Below are positions 27,294-35,936 of a stretch of DNA of 42,934 nucleotides, piece after piece; positions within the stretch are counted from its first letter, which is position 1; each line of letters starts with the position of its first letter. The position numbers and the translations under genes were made by a program. The notes under the pieces are model-generated. The model searched no databases. It had not been told where the DNA came from and was given only the letters and a program-made list of their open reading frames with translations. This DNA comes from a bacterium (GTDB lineage: Bacteria; Pseudomonadota; Alphaproteobacteria; Ferrovibrionales; Ferrovibrionaceae), in NCBI GenBank assembly GCA_022844005.1, contig JALHMN010000019.1, positions 1 to 42,934 on the forward strand. Direction: 5' to 3'.

Positions 27294-27870
27294 GCTCCTT
27301 TGTCAGCAGGAAACAGACAAAAGCGGCGAATGCGAAGGTGGCCGCGAGTGCGCCCTCTGCACCAAACACGGACCATTCGCTGGCGGCCATCGGATGCAAA
27401 TTAGCATGCACAAATAGCGTGACAGCGAGCAGCGATAGCGAGCCCGTCAGCACGATGGTAGAAAACAAGACCACAAGAGCTGGTCGCAGTCGCAAGGCTG
27501 CATGCGTCAGCAACAGAAAGCCGACGGCGAGAGAAGGGGCAGTCAGACTGTGATCGAACCTCTGACCTCGAGCAAACAGGTGTTCGTGAAAAAGGGCCAC
27601 TACCAACAGGGCATCGATGACAACGAAGACCGACGTGAACCAAGCTGGCCCCCTTCGTATCCAGGTAAGCACCAAGGCAACGAAGGTCGCGATCACGTAA
27701 CCGCCGATCACTTGAGCATGCACGAGCAGGCTATCGCCGTGGTTGCTAGCCATAAGGTTAAGCACGAGCACGGCGAAGACCAGCACCCGCAACCACGCGG
27801 ACCGTATTTCGCGGCGCCACCGGAGTTCCTCCAGCGAAAGGCCGGCTTCATTTATAGCTAGCGCAAACAA
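27280..27870 (-). pseudogene. Membrane half of a second adenylate cyclase (truncated)
   Basis: About 196 residues from TTG 27870, homologous to the N-terminal half of the cyclase at 13566. Shared segments are RREIRSAWLR, FHEHLFARGQRFDHSLTAP, SLAVGFLLLTHAALRLRP, and the end CFLLTKEHNAI, which corresponds to CGLLTHDHNVL in the full protein. It stops there, exactly where the linker to the catalytic domain should begin, and continues into the TSUP remnant. It lacks any catalytic residue. It lies five bases downstream of copA on the same strand, so it may still be made as a six-helix membrane protein; I call it a pseudogene. Confidence 0.75.
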
Positions 27871-27875
27871 AGGCG

Positions 27876-30239
27876 TTAGATTCGAAATGCTCTCAGCCGC
27901 AAGGCATTTGCAATGACACTGAACGAGGACAGCGCCATGGCAGCTGCTGCGATGATCGGCGACAGGAGGATGCCGAAAGAGGGGTAGAGCACGCCCGCGG
28001 CGATCGGGACGCCGGCGGCATTGTACACGAAGGCGAAGAAGAGATTCTGGCGGATGTTGCGCATCGTCGCTTCGGACAAGCGTCTGGCCCGCACGATGCC
28101 CATCAGGTCGCCCTTGAGCAGCGTCACGCCTGCACTCTCGATGGCAACATCTGTGCCGGTTCCCATGGCAATTCCTACATCTGCCGCAGCCAGCGCCGGC
28201 GCGTCATTGACGCCGTCGCCGGCCATGGCGACGACGCGGCCTTCGGCCCGCAACTTCTCGATGATCGCGCTCTTCTGTTCGGGAAGCACGTCCGCTTCGA
28301 CCTCGGCAATGCCGAGCCGGCGCGCGACGGCTTCCGCCGTGGTGCGGTTGTCTCCGGTAAGCATGACGACCCGGATGTTCTCGGCGGTGAGCGCGCGGAT
28401 CGCCTCGGGCGTTGTCGGCTTCACTGGATCGGCAATGGCAAAGACAGCCGCCGGGACTCCATCCACGGCAAGGAAGATCGCGGTTGCGCCCTCGAGCCGG
28501 AGACGCTCCGCTTCTGCCTGCAGACTGTCCGGACTGACGCCGAATTCCGCGAGGAACTTTGCGTTGCCAAGCACTAGTTTGCGACCGTCAACCGTGCCGA
28601 CTACGCCCTTGCCGGTCGGCGAGTCGAACTCGCTTACCTCTGATAATTTAATCTTCCGGTCGGCAGCTTCCTTGACGATCGCCAGGGCAAGCGGATGCTC
28701 GCTGGCCCTCTCGGCACTTGCCGCCAGCGTCAGGACCGCGATCTCCGTGAACTCCTTGCCAGGGACGATGGCCACCACCTTCGGCTTGCCCTCCGTTAAA
28801 GTTCCGGTCTTGTCGACCACCAGCGTATCCACACGCTCCATGCGCTCCAATGCTTCCGCGTTTTTAATCAGGATGCCTGCCTGCGCACCGCGCCCGACGC
28901 CGACCATGATCGACATGGGTGTGGCAAGGCCCAGCGCGCAGGGACATGCGATGATCAGAACGGCGACGGCGGCGACGAGCCCGTAGGCGAGCCGCGGCTC
29001 TGGTCCAAACACGGACCAGACGATGAAGGCTGCAATCGAAACGGCGATCACGACGGGCACGAAGTATCCAGAGACCTGGTCGGCCAGCCTCTGGATCGGC
29101 GCGCGACTGCGTTGAGCTTCGGCCACCATCTGGACGATTCGGGCGAGCATCGTGTCGCGGCCCACCTTGTCCGCGCGCATGACCAGGGCCCCCGTCGAAT
29201 TGAGGGTGCCGGCGATCAGACTTGCACCCGTCTCCTTGGTGACGGGCATGGATTCGCCGGTGACCATCGACTCGTCGATCGCCGACCGGCCGCTCAGCAC
29301 CTCGCCGTCTACGGGCACCTTCTCGCCCGGCCTGACGCGCAGGCGATCACCGACCGAGATGGCGTCTAGCGACACAGTCTCGTCGCTGCCATCCTCCTTG
29401 AGCCGTTGCGCGGTCTTGGGGGCGAGATCAAGCAGGGCCTTGATGGCGCCGGAAGTCTGCGCACGCGCGCGGAGCTCGAGCACTTGGCCCAGCAGGACGA
29501 GCACCGTGATGACGGCCGCGGCCTCGAAGTACACTGCCACCGAACCATCGCTGCTCCGAAAGGCGGCCGGGAACAGACCAGGCGCGAGGACGGCCACGAC
29601 GCTGTAAATCCAGGACACGCCAGTGCCGACGGCAATCAGCGTGAACATGTTGAGGTTGCGTGTGACCATGGACTGCCAGCCACGCACGAAGAAGGGCCAG
29701 CCGGCCCACAACACGACCGGCGTGGCCAGGACCAGCTGAATCCAGTTGGAAGTCCTCTGATCGAGCAGCATGTGAAGCGACGTGAGGTGTCCGCCCATCT
29801 CGAGCGCCACGACGGGCAAGCTGAAAGCCAAGCCAATCCACATGCGCCGCGACATGTCGATCAGCTCGTGGTTCGGGCCATCGTCGAGCGAGACCTCTGC
29901 GGGTTCGAGCGCCATGCCGCAGATCGGGCAGCTCCCCGGACCGACCTGTCGGATTTCTGGATGCATGGGGCAGGTAAAAATCGTGCCGGGCGCTACGGGA
30001 ATGGCGGGTGTCTTGTCCCCTGGCTTGAGATAGCGGGCCGGCTCCGCCTCGAACTTCTGCAGGCACTTGGGGCTGCAGAAGTAATAGGTCTGGCCTTCAT
30101 GCACGGTCGTGTGCTTTGCCGTCGCGACGTTTACCGTCATGCCGCACACGGGGTCCGTCGCGGTGTCAACCGCGGTGGGCTGGGGATGGGCATGGCCCTG
30201 ATGGGCGGCGTGTCCGCCGCTGCAGCAATCGTGTTTCAT
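27876..30239 (-). CDS. copA: Cu(I)-exporting P1B-1 ATPase with YHS and metal-binding domains
   Basis: About 787 residues. The N-terminus has no HMA domain; instead there is a Cys/His-rich start ([19 protein letters not shown]), a YHS domain ([10 protein letters not shown] ... [14 protein letters not shown]) and a heavy-metal-binding motif ([20 protein letters not shown]). Core motifs: CPC ([13 protein letters not shown]), [25 protein letters not shown], and the P1B-1 copper set in the last helices ([12 protein letters not shown] and [15 protein letters not shown]). Start ATG 30239 is preferred to 30275, because the longer form would contain the CsoR operator. It moves cytoplasmic Cu(I)/Ag(I) to the periplasm and is divergent from csoR. 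Confidence 0.94.
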   Translation of the reverse strand: MKHDCCSGGHAAHQGHAHPQPTAVDTATDPVCGMTVNVATAKHTTVHEGQTYYFCSPKCLQKFEAEPARYLKPGDKTPAIPVAPGTIFTCPMHPEIRQVGPGSCPICGMALEPAEVSLDDGPNHELIDMSRRMWIGLAFSLPVVALEMGGHLTSLHMLLDQRTSNWIQLVLATPVVLWAGWPFFVRGWQSMVTRNLNMFTLIAVGTGVSWIYSVVAVLAPGLFPAAFRSSDGSVAVYFEAAAVITVLVLLGQVLELRARAQTSGAIKALLDLAPKTAQRLKEDGSDETVSLDAISVGDRLRVRPGEKVPVDGEVLSGRSAIDESMVTGESMPVTKETGASLIAGTLNSTGALVMRADKVGRDTMLARIVQMVAEAQRSRAPIQRLADQVSGYFVPVVIAVSIAAFIVWSVFGPEPRLAYGLVAAVAVLIIACPCALGLATPMSIMVGVGRGAQAGILIKNAEALERMERVDTLVVDKTGTLTEGKPKVVAIVPGKEFTEIAVLTLAASAERASEHPLALAIVKEAADRKIKLSEVSEFDSPTGKGVVGTVDGRKLVLGNAKFLAEFGVSPDSLQAEAERLRLEGATAIFLAVDGVPAAVFAIADPVKPTTPEAIRALTAENIRVVMLTGDNRTTAEAVARRLGIAEVEADVLPEQKSAIIEKLRAEGRVVAMAGDGVNDAPALAAADVGIAMGTGTDVAIESAGVTLLKGDLMGIVRARRLSEATMRNIRQNLFFAFVYNAAGVPIAAGVLYPSFGILLSPIIAAAAMALSSFSVIANALRLRAFRI

Positions 30240-30250
30240 GGCTTGCCATG

Positions 30251-30269
30251 TATACCCTACAGGGGTATG
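30251..30269. promoter_or_regulatory. CsoR operator between copA and csoR
   Basis: ATACCCTACAGGGGTAT (30252-30268) is the classic CsoR-type pseudo-palindrome (ATACCC, centre, GGGTAT). It lies in the 39-base gap between the copA start (30239, minus) and the csoR start (30279, plus), so one site can repress both directions and is released by Cu(I). Confidence 0.85.
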
Positions 30270-30278
30270 GTTCAAGGC

Positions 30279-30554
30279 ATGGATGCTAAATTAAAGAAAT
30301 CTCAACTCGCCCGGCTCGGCCGCATCGAGGGTCAGGTGCGTGGAATCGCCCGAATGATTGAGGAGGAGCGGTACTGCATCGACGTGCTGACGCAGGTCCG
30401 CGCCGTGCGCGCCGCGCTGAACAAGGTCGAGCAGGAGACGCTTGCTGACCATCTGCAACATTGTGTCGCCCATGCCTTCCATGCAGGCTCGGAGAAGGAC
30501 AGGATCGGTAAGATCGAAGAGATTCTTGAAGTCCTCGACAGTCGCCGCCGCTGA
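30279..30554 (+). CDS. csoR: CsoR copper-sensing repressor
   Basis: A 91-residue DUF156-family repressor. Ligands are the Cys-His-Cys set of copper sensors (RYCIDVLTQ, then His at +25 and Cys at +29 in LADHLQHC). The N-terminal [20 protein letters not shown] is the family's first helix pair. ATG 30279 is chosen over 30267, which overlaps the operator. It is divergent from copA and precedes the copper operon starting at 30610, which it probably also controls. Cu(I) binding releases DNA. Confidence 0.93.
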   Translation: MDAKLKKSQLARLGRIEGQVRGIARMIEEERYCIDVLTQVRAVRAALNKVEQETLADHLQHCVAHAFHAGSEKDRIGKIEEILEVLDSRRR

Positions 30555-30609
30555 CCGCTTGCGATTCTGCTAATTGACAACTCACCAGTCCCTGCTCATT
30601 TATTGCCTC

Positions 30610-31032
30610 ATGATCGCCGCGCTTTCTCTAAGAAGGCTTGCACAAGCAGTTTTGCTTGCGCTTGCGGCATGGCTGCTCACTGCGGGTGTTGCATCTGCTC
30701 ACGGCGGTCATGCGGGCATGGACACGCGGTCTCCGTCAGAAGCGGTGTCATCGCTGCCGGCTTCCCAGAATGGAGATCTCACAGCGGGTAGCGCCGAGCT
30801 AGCGGAAGGGAATGAGGCGTTTGTTGAGCGCGGCGAAGACTCTTGCCCGACTGGCAACCCTGCGAAACACGCCGGTAGTTGCTGCACTGTGGCGTGTCAT
30901 GCTGCAATGGCTGCCCCGGCCATCGATCCTTGGATTGGGCCCAGAGCGGTATTGTCCCTTCTCTCCGGGCTGAGCGACATGCTCGAGGGCCGCTGCGGCG
31001 ATCGTTCGGAACGTCCACCCAGACTCGTCTGA
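30610..31032 (+). CDS. Small secreted Cys/His protein heading the copper operon
   Basis: A 140-residue protein with a signal peptide (AVLLALAAWLLTAGVASA) followed by His (HGGHAGMD). A Cys cluster (SCPTGNPAKHAGSCCTVAC, then HAA) lies near residue 95, followed by a Leu-rich stretch and the tail RSERPPRLV. This signal / Cys cluster / RPPR-tail layout recalls CopL/DUF2946-like copper-tolerance proteins and parallels those at 5063, 7164 and 41241. ATG 30610 gives a proper signal peptide; a TTG lies upstream at 30574. Copper binding in the periplasm is inferred from the Cys/His content. Confidence 0.7.
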   Translation: MIAALSLRRLAQAVLLALAAWLLTAGVASAHGGHAGMDTRSPSEAVSSLPASQNGDLTAGSAELAEGNEAFVERGEDSCPTGNPAKHAGSCCTVACHAAMAAPAIDPWIGPRAVLSLLSGLSDMLEGRCGDRSERPPRLV

Positions 31033-31039
31033 CCGCGTT

Positions 31040-31054
31040 CGCGCCATAGGCGCG
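31040..31054 (+). promoter_or_regulatory. Hairpin after the small copper-operon leader gene
   Basis: CGCGCC, loop ATA, GGCGCG: a perfect six-pair stem with a tight loop, seven bases after the leader stop and about 130 before the next gene. No T-run. Same relative position as the hairpins at 7541 and 41598. Confidence 0.4.
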
Positions 31055-31185
31055 TGTCCGGTAGAGAGCCTCTGATCGGTTCATCACCTCACGACACCTG
31101 ACTTGCGCGAACTCCAAGAGGTCGCCGCGACCCGTGGCGATGCTCCGTCCGTCGCGTTCACGTTAATTCCGTTTGGGTCGTCATC

Positions 31186-31410
31186 ATGAAATTCTTGGTT
31201 CTAGCCGTGCTCGCGCTGGGAGCGGCTTCCTGCGCCGCGCCGCCTTTACCCGAGTTGTCGCCTACCGATGCGTCCAGTTCGGATGCTCCGACCGTCGCCA
31301 CTCCCTACCAGCCGGTGATGTCCGGCACTGCCCCCCACATGCCTGTCGGGCTAAAGCCCTGGCGGGAACTTAATGATCGCGTCACTCCCGGCGCGGGTCG
31401 TTCACAATGA
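31186..31410 (+). CDS. Small lipoprotein of the copper operon
   Basis: A 74-residue lipoprotein precursor (LALGAASC, Cys16) with a Ser/Thr/Pro-rich mature part containing VMSGTAPHMPVGLKPWREL. It overlaps the outer-membrane channel gene by four bases (ATGA at 31407), so the two are co-translated. Small lipoproteins of this kind occur next to copper TolC-type genes in alphaproteobacteria; a role in channel assembly or in periplasmic copper binding (Met/His residues) is possible. Not a named family that I recognise. Confidence 0.6.
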   Translation: MKFLVLAVLALGAASCAAPPLPELSPTDASSSDAPTVATPYQPVMSGTAPHMPVGLKPWRELNDRVTPGAGRSQ

Positions 31411-32843
31411 AGATCATCACAAGAACTGCCGCCATTGCATGCGTAAGCTTGCTGGCCGCGGGCTGTGCGAAGTTCACGGACGATGGCGGCATGGCGCCAG
31501 TGACCGACAGCATTAGGAAGGAAATTGGCCGTGACGCGGTCAAGCTTTCGTCGCCCGAAGATATGCGTCGCGCACGCGAGCGCGTACAGGCTTTGCTGTC
31601 GGAGCCCCTGACCGAAGATACGGCCGTACAGATTGCACTACTCAACAATCGCGGGCTGCAGGCGGCGTACAACGATCTCGGAGTGTCGGAGGCTGAGTAT
31701 GTCCAGACCAGCCTGCCCCCAAATCCGGCCATTACCGTGGGCCGTTCCTTCGGTACAGGCAGCTTCGTTGAGTTCGGCTTTCAGCTCGTCGGGAACTTGC
31801 TCGCATTTGCGACGCTGCCGAGAAAGTCTGAGATTGCGAAGCGTGAATTCGAAGAAGCGCGCTACCGCGCGGTCGCGACGACCCTCAGCCTGACTATTGA
31901 TGTACGTCGGACTTACATCAAGGCGATTGCTGCCCAGCAACGCCTCGCCCTGCTGGAGCAGGCCCGACAGACCGCCGACGCATCGGCCCGAATGATGCAG
32001 CAGCTTGGCGAAACAGGTGCAGCCAACAAGCTCGACCAGGCGCGCGTCACCGCTTTTTATGCCGACCTGAGCGCCCAGGTTGCTCAAGCGCGACTGAGCG
32101 TCAGCAGCACACGTGAAGCTCTAAACCGGATGCTGGGCGTCTGGGGAAGTGATCTCACCTATAAGCTGCCGGCTCGTCTTCCGGCCCTGCCCGCGGCCGC
32201 GGATGCTCTTGCGGATATTGAAGTCGAAGCGATGAAGCGGCGCGTCGATCTCATCATTCTTCGCTACGAGATCGTGACGCTTGCGAAATCGGCAAAATTC
32301 GTCGACGCCACCCGCTACATGTCTTTTCTGGAACTTGGGCTCGGCTTCAGAAACGAAGTCGAAACCAATGATGCTGGCGAACAGACGTCAAAGAACAGAT
32401 ACGGTCTAGAGCTAGGCCTCGTGATTCCGATTTTTGACACCGGTGAAACCCGTGTGATCACGGCGCGGGAAATCTATATGCGCGCCGTCAACAGACTTAT
32501 CGAGCGTTCCGTTAACGCCCGCTCGGAAGCGCGAGTTGCTTACACGACCTATCGCGCGACCTATGATATCGCGCGATTCTACCAATCGCGCATCGTACCG
32601 CTTCGACGCCAAATTTCGGCTGAGGTTCTCCTCCGTTACAACGGCATGCTCGTCGACGTTTTCGAGGTGCTGATCGAGGAGCGTGAGCGAATCACGGCCA
32701 ACATCGCCTCGCTCGATGCGTTACGCGACTACCACCTCGCCGTCGCCGACATGCAGGCTGCTTTGATTGTTGGCGGCACCGTTCCGCCGTCCGGCGTCAT
32801 CAACACGACCCCACCTCCGGAAACCGTCCCTCTCGGACTCTAG
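31407..32843 (+). CDS. TolC-family outer-membrane lipoprotein (copper channel)
   Basis: A 478-residue outer-membrane factor with a lipobox (VSLLAAGC, Cys20), so it is lipid-anchored like CusC. Two OEP repeats with long coiled coils are visible: LTEDTAVQIALLNNRGLQAA and, in the second half, LRYNGMLVDVFEVLIEERER. There is no adjacent RND pump or adaptor in this operon; the decayed cusA at 35937 and the cusB at 42127 may be the lost or distant partners. It is followed by the multicopper oxidase after 16 bases. Likely role: export of copper from the periplasm. Confidence 0.88.
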   Translation: MKIITRTAAIACVSLLAAGCAKFTDDGGMAPVTDSIRKEIGRDAVKLSSPEDMRRARERVQALLSEPLTEDTAVQIALLNNRGLQAAYNDLGVSEAEYVQTSLPPNPAITVGRSFGTGSFVEFGFQLVGNLLAFATLPRKSEIAKREFEEARYRAVATTLSLTIDVRRTYIKAIAAQQRLALLEQARQTADASARMMQQLGETGAANKLDQARVTAFYADLSAQVAQARLSVSSTREALNRMLGVWGSDLTYKLPARLPALPAAADALADIEVEAMKRRVDLIILRYEIVTLAKSAKFVDATRYMSFLELGLGFRNEVETNDAGEQTSKNRYGLELGLVIPIFDTGETRVITAREIYMRAVNRLIERSVNARSEARVAYTTYRATYDIARFYQSRIVPLRRQISAEVLLRYNGMLVDVFEVLIEERERITANIASLDALRDYHLAVADMQAALIVGGTVPPSGVINTTPPPETVPLGL

Positions 32844-32859
32844 AAAAAGGGAGAAACAC

Positions 32860-34248
32860 ATGAGCATCTCCAGACGCGATCTCGTTGGAGCATCCGGGCT
32901 CGCACTCCTCGGCGCTGCCGCCGTAAGCGGGCGTGTCCAGGCGCAATCCATACCCGAAGCGCCGACTGCCACCACAAATACGATGCAGCCGCCTCTCTAC
33001 CCGACCAGCGGCCCAGACTATCAGCCGGTGGTTACGCTGAATGGCTGGACGTTGCCTTGGCGTCAGAACGGTGACTGGAAAGAGTTCCATCTGGTCGCAG
33101 AGCCGGTCGAGCGCGAAATGGCACCGGGCATGACGGCGCGGCTGTGGGGCTACAATGGCCAGAGCCCTGGGCCCACGATCGAGGCCGTCGAAGGCGACAA
33201 GGTGCGGATCTTCGTCACCAACCGCCTGCCGGAGCACACCACCATCCACTGGCACGGACAACTGCTCCCGTGCGGCATGGACGGCGTTGGGGGTCTCACC
33301 CAGCCGCACATCAAACCGGGCCAAACATTCGTCTACGAGTTCCAGCTCATGAAAAGCGGAACCTTCATGTACCACCCACATGCCGACGAAATGGTGCAGA
33401 TGGCAATGGGCATGATGGGGTTCTTCGTCGTCCATCCGCGCGATCCCAAGCTGCATCGCGTCGACCGCGACTTCGTCTTCTTGCTTAGCAGCTACGACAT
33501 CGATCCCGGCAACTACGTGCCGAAGGTCGCTGAAATGCTGAATTTCAACATGTGGACCTTCAACAGCCGAGTCTTTCCAGGAATCGATCCGCTGGTGATC
33601 GCGAAGGGCGACAGGGTTCGGGTGCGGGTGGGCAATCTCACAATGACCAATCATCCAATCCACATGCACGGCTATGACTTCGAAGTGACGTGCACGGATG
33701 GCGGCTGGGTACGCCCCGAAGCGCGCTGGCCCGAGGTAACTATCGACATACCGGTCGGCGCCATGCGGGCCTACGAATTCGACGCCGTCTATCCGGGTGA
33801 CTGGGCTTTGCACTGCCACAAGTCTCACCACACGATGAACGCGATGGGCCACGACATCCGTACCTTCATTGGCGTCGACAAGAAGCAGTTTGCAAAGCAG
33901 ATGCGGCGCATGGTGCCGGATTACATGCCGATGGGAAGTGCCGGCATGGCCGACATGGGCGAGATGGAAATGCAGCTGCCGGACAACACCCTGCCAATGA
34001 TGACTGGCTTCGCGCAATTCGGGGCAGTTGAAATGGGCGGCATGTTCACAGTCGTGAAGGTGCGCGAAGGCCTCGCCGCTAACGATTACAGGGATCCGGG
34101 TTGGTACAAGCACCCGCCCGGAACGGTCGCCTGGGAATGGAAAGGGCCTAGGCCCGCGGCGACTCGCGCTCCATCGCCTACGCCGCCTTCGAAGACCGTT
34201 GGCGCGCAACCACGCGCGGTTAAGCCGTCAGATCATGGTTCCCACTAG
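32860..34248 (+). CDS. Periplasmic multicopper oxidase (CopA/CueO-like)
   Basis: A 462-residue three-domain multicopper oxidase. A Tat signal (SRRDLVGASGLALLGAAAV) predicts folded export. The four copper motifs are complete: TIHWHGQLLPCGMDG, GTFMYHPHADEMVQM, NHPIHMHGYDFEV, and ALHCHKSHHTMNAMGHD, which supplies the type 1 Cys, His and Met. A Met-rich segment near the C-terminus (PMGSAGMADMGEMEMQ) suits Cu(I) binding. Start ATG 32860 follows AAGGGAG. It oxidises Cu(I) to the less toxic Cu(II) in the periplasm using oxygen. It belongs to the operon with the TolC channel and the cupredoxin. Confidence 0.94.
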   Translation: MSISRRDLVGASGLALLGAAAVSGRVQAQSIPEAPTATTNTMQPPLYPTSGPDYQPVVTLNGWTLPWRQNGDWKEFHLVAEPVEREMAPGMTARLWGYNGQSPGPTIEAVEGDKVRIFVTNRLPEHTTIHWHGQLLPCGMDGVGGLTQPHIKPGQTFVYEFQLMKSGTFMYHPHADEMVQMAMGMMGFFVVHPRDPKLHRVDRDFVFLLSSYDIDPGNYVPKVAEMLNFNMWTFNSRVFPGIDPLVIAKGDRVRVRVGNLTMTNHPIHMHGYDFEVTCTDGGWVRPEARWPEVTIDIPVGAMRAYEFDAVYPGDWALHCHKSHHTMNAMGHDIRTFIGVDKKQFAKQMRRMVPDYMPMGSAGMADMGEMEMQLPDNTLPMMTGFAQFGAVEMGGMFTVVKVREGLAANDYRDPGWYKHPPGTVAWEWKGPRPAATRAPSPTPPSKTVGAQPRAVKPSDHGSH

Positions 34249-34258
34249 TAGTTCAATC

Positions 34259-34762
34259 ATGAAGGCAATCTTGAAAGTTCGAACTCTCCTCGCTGTATTC
34301 ATTGCTGCCGTGCTACTGACCGGCGCGGCCACGGCTAGCCCTGGACACAAGCCAGGCGAAGGGCATTCGCACGGCGACGATGCGGTATATGGCAAGCCGG
34401 GTGATCCCAAGAAGCCAGCGCGCATCGTTCAAATCGTCTTCCGCGAGGATGATGGGAAGATGCTGTTTCTGCCCGACAAGCTCAAGTTCAAGAAGGGTGA
34501 GCAAGTCCGCTTCCAGCTTCGCAACAATGGCGTCCTCGACCATGAGTTCGTCATCGGCACTGTCGAGGAAAACCTGAAGCACATGAAGGACATGGAAAAG
34601 AATCCGGACATGGAGCACGACGATCCTAATGCAAAGCGTCTGAAGCCCAAGGCAACCGGGGAGATCCTCTGGCAGTTTACCCAAGCGGGAACCTTTGACT
34701 TCTCTTGCCTCATTCCCGGACACCGCCAGGCCGGCATGTTCGGCACCATTGTCGTTGAGTAA
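34259..34762 (+). CDS. Periplasmic cupredoxin (CopI-like)
   Basis: A 167-residue protein with a signal peptide (LLAVFIAAVLLTGAATA), a His-rich start (GHKPGEGHSHGDDAVYG) and a plastocyanin-like domain. The type 1 copper ligands are His in LDHEFVIGT and Cys-His-Met in FSCLIPGHRQAGMFG. It has an inserted helix rich in Met/Lys (EENLKHMKDMEKNPDMEHD). Such proteins are known as CopI or cupredoxin-domain copper-tolerance proteins. ATG 34259 is chosen as the signal peptide start. Likely role: periplasmic copper binding or electron transfer with the neighbouring oxidase and cytochrome. Confidence 0.9.
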   Translation: MKAILKVRTLLAVFIAAVLLTGAATASPGHKPGEGHSHGDDAVYGKPGDPKKPARIVQIVFREDDGKMLFLPDKLKFKKGEQVRFQLRNNGVLDHEFVIGTVEENLKHMKDMEKNPDMEHDDPNAKRLKPKATGEILWQFTQAGTFDFSCLIPGHRQAGMFGTIVVE

Positions 34763-34787
34763 GCCAACACAACTGAAGGAGCATCAA

Positions 34788-35078
34788 ATGTTCAAGAATA
34801 TCGTCACTATCGTGCTGACTGCGATCCTGTTCTCGGTTCCGGCATGGGCCGACGGCACCATGGTGAAGGCTGAGGTCGTAAAGGTGGACAAGTCAGCTGG
34901 AAAGGTCACGCTGAAGCATGGCCCCATAAAGAATCTCGATATGGACGCCATGACCATGGTGTTCCGCGTCGCTGATCCCGCCATGCTCGAAAAGGTGAAA
35001 GCCGGGGACAAGATCGAATTCGAGGCCGATCGCGTCAATGGCGCCATCACCGTCACCAAGATGGGCAAAGGGCACTGA
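34788..35078 (+). CDS. cusF: CusF-like periplasmic copper chaperone
   Basis: A 96-residue protein with a signal peptide (IVLTAILFSVPAWA) and an OB-fold CusF domain (KVTLKHGPIKNLDMDAMTM, then VFRVADPAML). Aligned to CusF, His36, Met47 and Met49 are kept (H in KHGP, then MTM) but the Trp44 position is Met, giving a possible His-Met3 site without the cation-pi Trp. A good GAAGGAGC site precedes the ATG. In Cus systems CusF hands Cu(I)/Ag(I) to CusB; here the RND genes are not in this operon. Confidence 0.88.
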   Translation: MFKNIVTIVLTAILFSVPAWADGTMVKAEVVKVDKSAGKVTLKHGPIKNLDMDAMTMVFRVADPAMLEKVKAGDKIEFEADRVNGAITVTKMGKGH

Positions 35079-35088
35079 TGGTGCGCCG

Positions 35089-35379
35089 ATGAAGCGGGCG
35101 ATGGTCGGCGCCGCTGTTTGCCTAGCCGTGACAGCCATTAGAGGGCCGTCAGCAGTCGCCGACGACCGCGAGTTGCAGGCGATATTGGTCAAGCAAGCTT
35201 GCGTAGCCGACATAATAAATCGGACGGCCCTGTCACCGTTGGTCAGCGCCTACGAGGTGACCTGCCTAGGTTCGGGCCGGGTCCTTACCATCGTGTGCGT
35301 GGACGCGGACTGCCGCCTGCAGCCCAAGCCGCGACAGGACGATGAAGGCGCGAAAGCCACGGAATCGTTCGATGGGTAG
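35089..35379 (+). CDS. Small periplasmic protein of the copper operon
   Basis: A 96-residue protein with a probable signal peptide (MVGAAVCLAVTAIRGPSAVA). The mature part has Cys in KQACVAD, VTCLG, IVCVDADC, so two disulfides or a metal site are possible. Not recognised as a named family. It begins 11 bases after the cusF-like stop and overlaps the cytochrome gene start at its 3' end, so it is part of the operon. Function unknown. Confidence 0.6.
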   Translation: MKRAMVGAAVCLAVTAIRGPSAVADDRELQAILVKQACVADIINRTALSPLVSAYEVTCLGSGRVLTIVCVDADCRLQPKPRQDDEGAKATESFDG

Positions 35380-35854
35380 ACGATTGTTTGCCACGCCGCG
35401 CCGCGACTGGCGGAGGATCGGGTTTGGCAGCGCGATGCTCGTGATCGTTCTCACGGTCATTGGTTTCGTGCTCCTTGGGGAGGGATCGGTCCGCATCGAT
35501 CCCAGCGACAACAACCAGGTGGCGCTCGGCAAGCGGCTCTATGCGACGGCTTGCGCGAGTTGCCACGGAGCCGCTCTCGAGGGACAGCCGGACTGGCAGC
35601 GGCGCCTTCCCAATGGCCGGCTCCCTGCACCTCCGCATGACGCAAGTGGGCATACTTGGCATCATTCGGACACCTTCCTGATGAGCGTCACCCAGCGTGG
35701 TCCCGCAGCCTATCCGAAGGGCTATCTGACCGATATGCCAGCCTTCCGAGATTCCCTTTCGGATCGCGAGATCGCAGCGATCCTGTCTTATATCAAAAGC
35801 GAGTGGCCGAAGGACATCAGAGTTCGGCAGAACCGCCTCAATAGCGCACGATGA
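35342..35854 (+). CDS. Membrane-anchored c-type cytochrome
   Basis: A 170-residue cytochrome c. One membrane anchor (SAMLVIVLTVIGFVLL, about residues 30-45), then a single haem motif CASCH (71-75) in RLYATACASCHGAALEGQP and a distal Met in YLTDMPAF. Start is ATG 35342 or ATG 35372. It overlaps the end of the preceding gene. Similar small cytochromes occur at the end of copper operons with multicopper oxidases and cupredoxins, where they may accept electrons; that link is inference. Confidence 0.88.
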   Translation: MKARKPRNRSMGRRLFATPRRDWRRIGFGSAMLVIVLTVIGFVLLGEGSVRIDPSDNNQVALGKRLYATACASCHGAALEGQPDWQRRLPNGRLPAPPHDASGHTWHHSDTFLMSVTQRGPAAYPKGYLTDMPAFRDSLSDREIAAILSYIKSEWPKDIRVRQNRLNSAR

Positions 35855-35936
35855 GGGTCTGCCGCTCCGCCGCATATAGCTGACCTTATTGGAGATCGAT
35901 ATTGAGAATCGATCTGGACGTGGCGGTTGGTTGCCA

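Noticed and set aside
32800..34209. Long minus-strand open frame (469 codons) opposite the multicopper oxidase
   Set aside because: Antisense shadow; the plus strand has all four copper motifs and a Tat signal.
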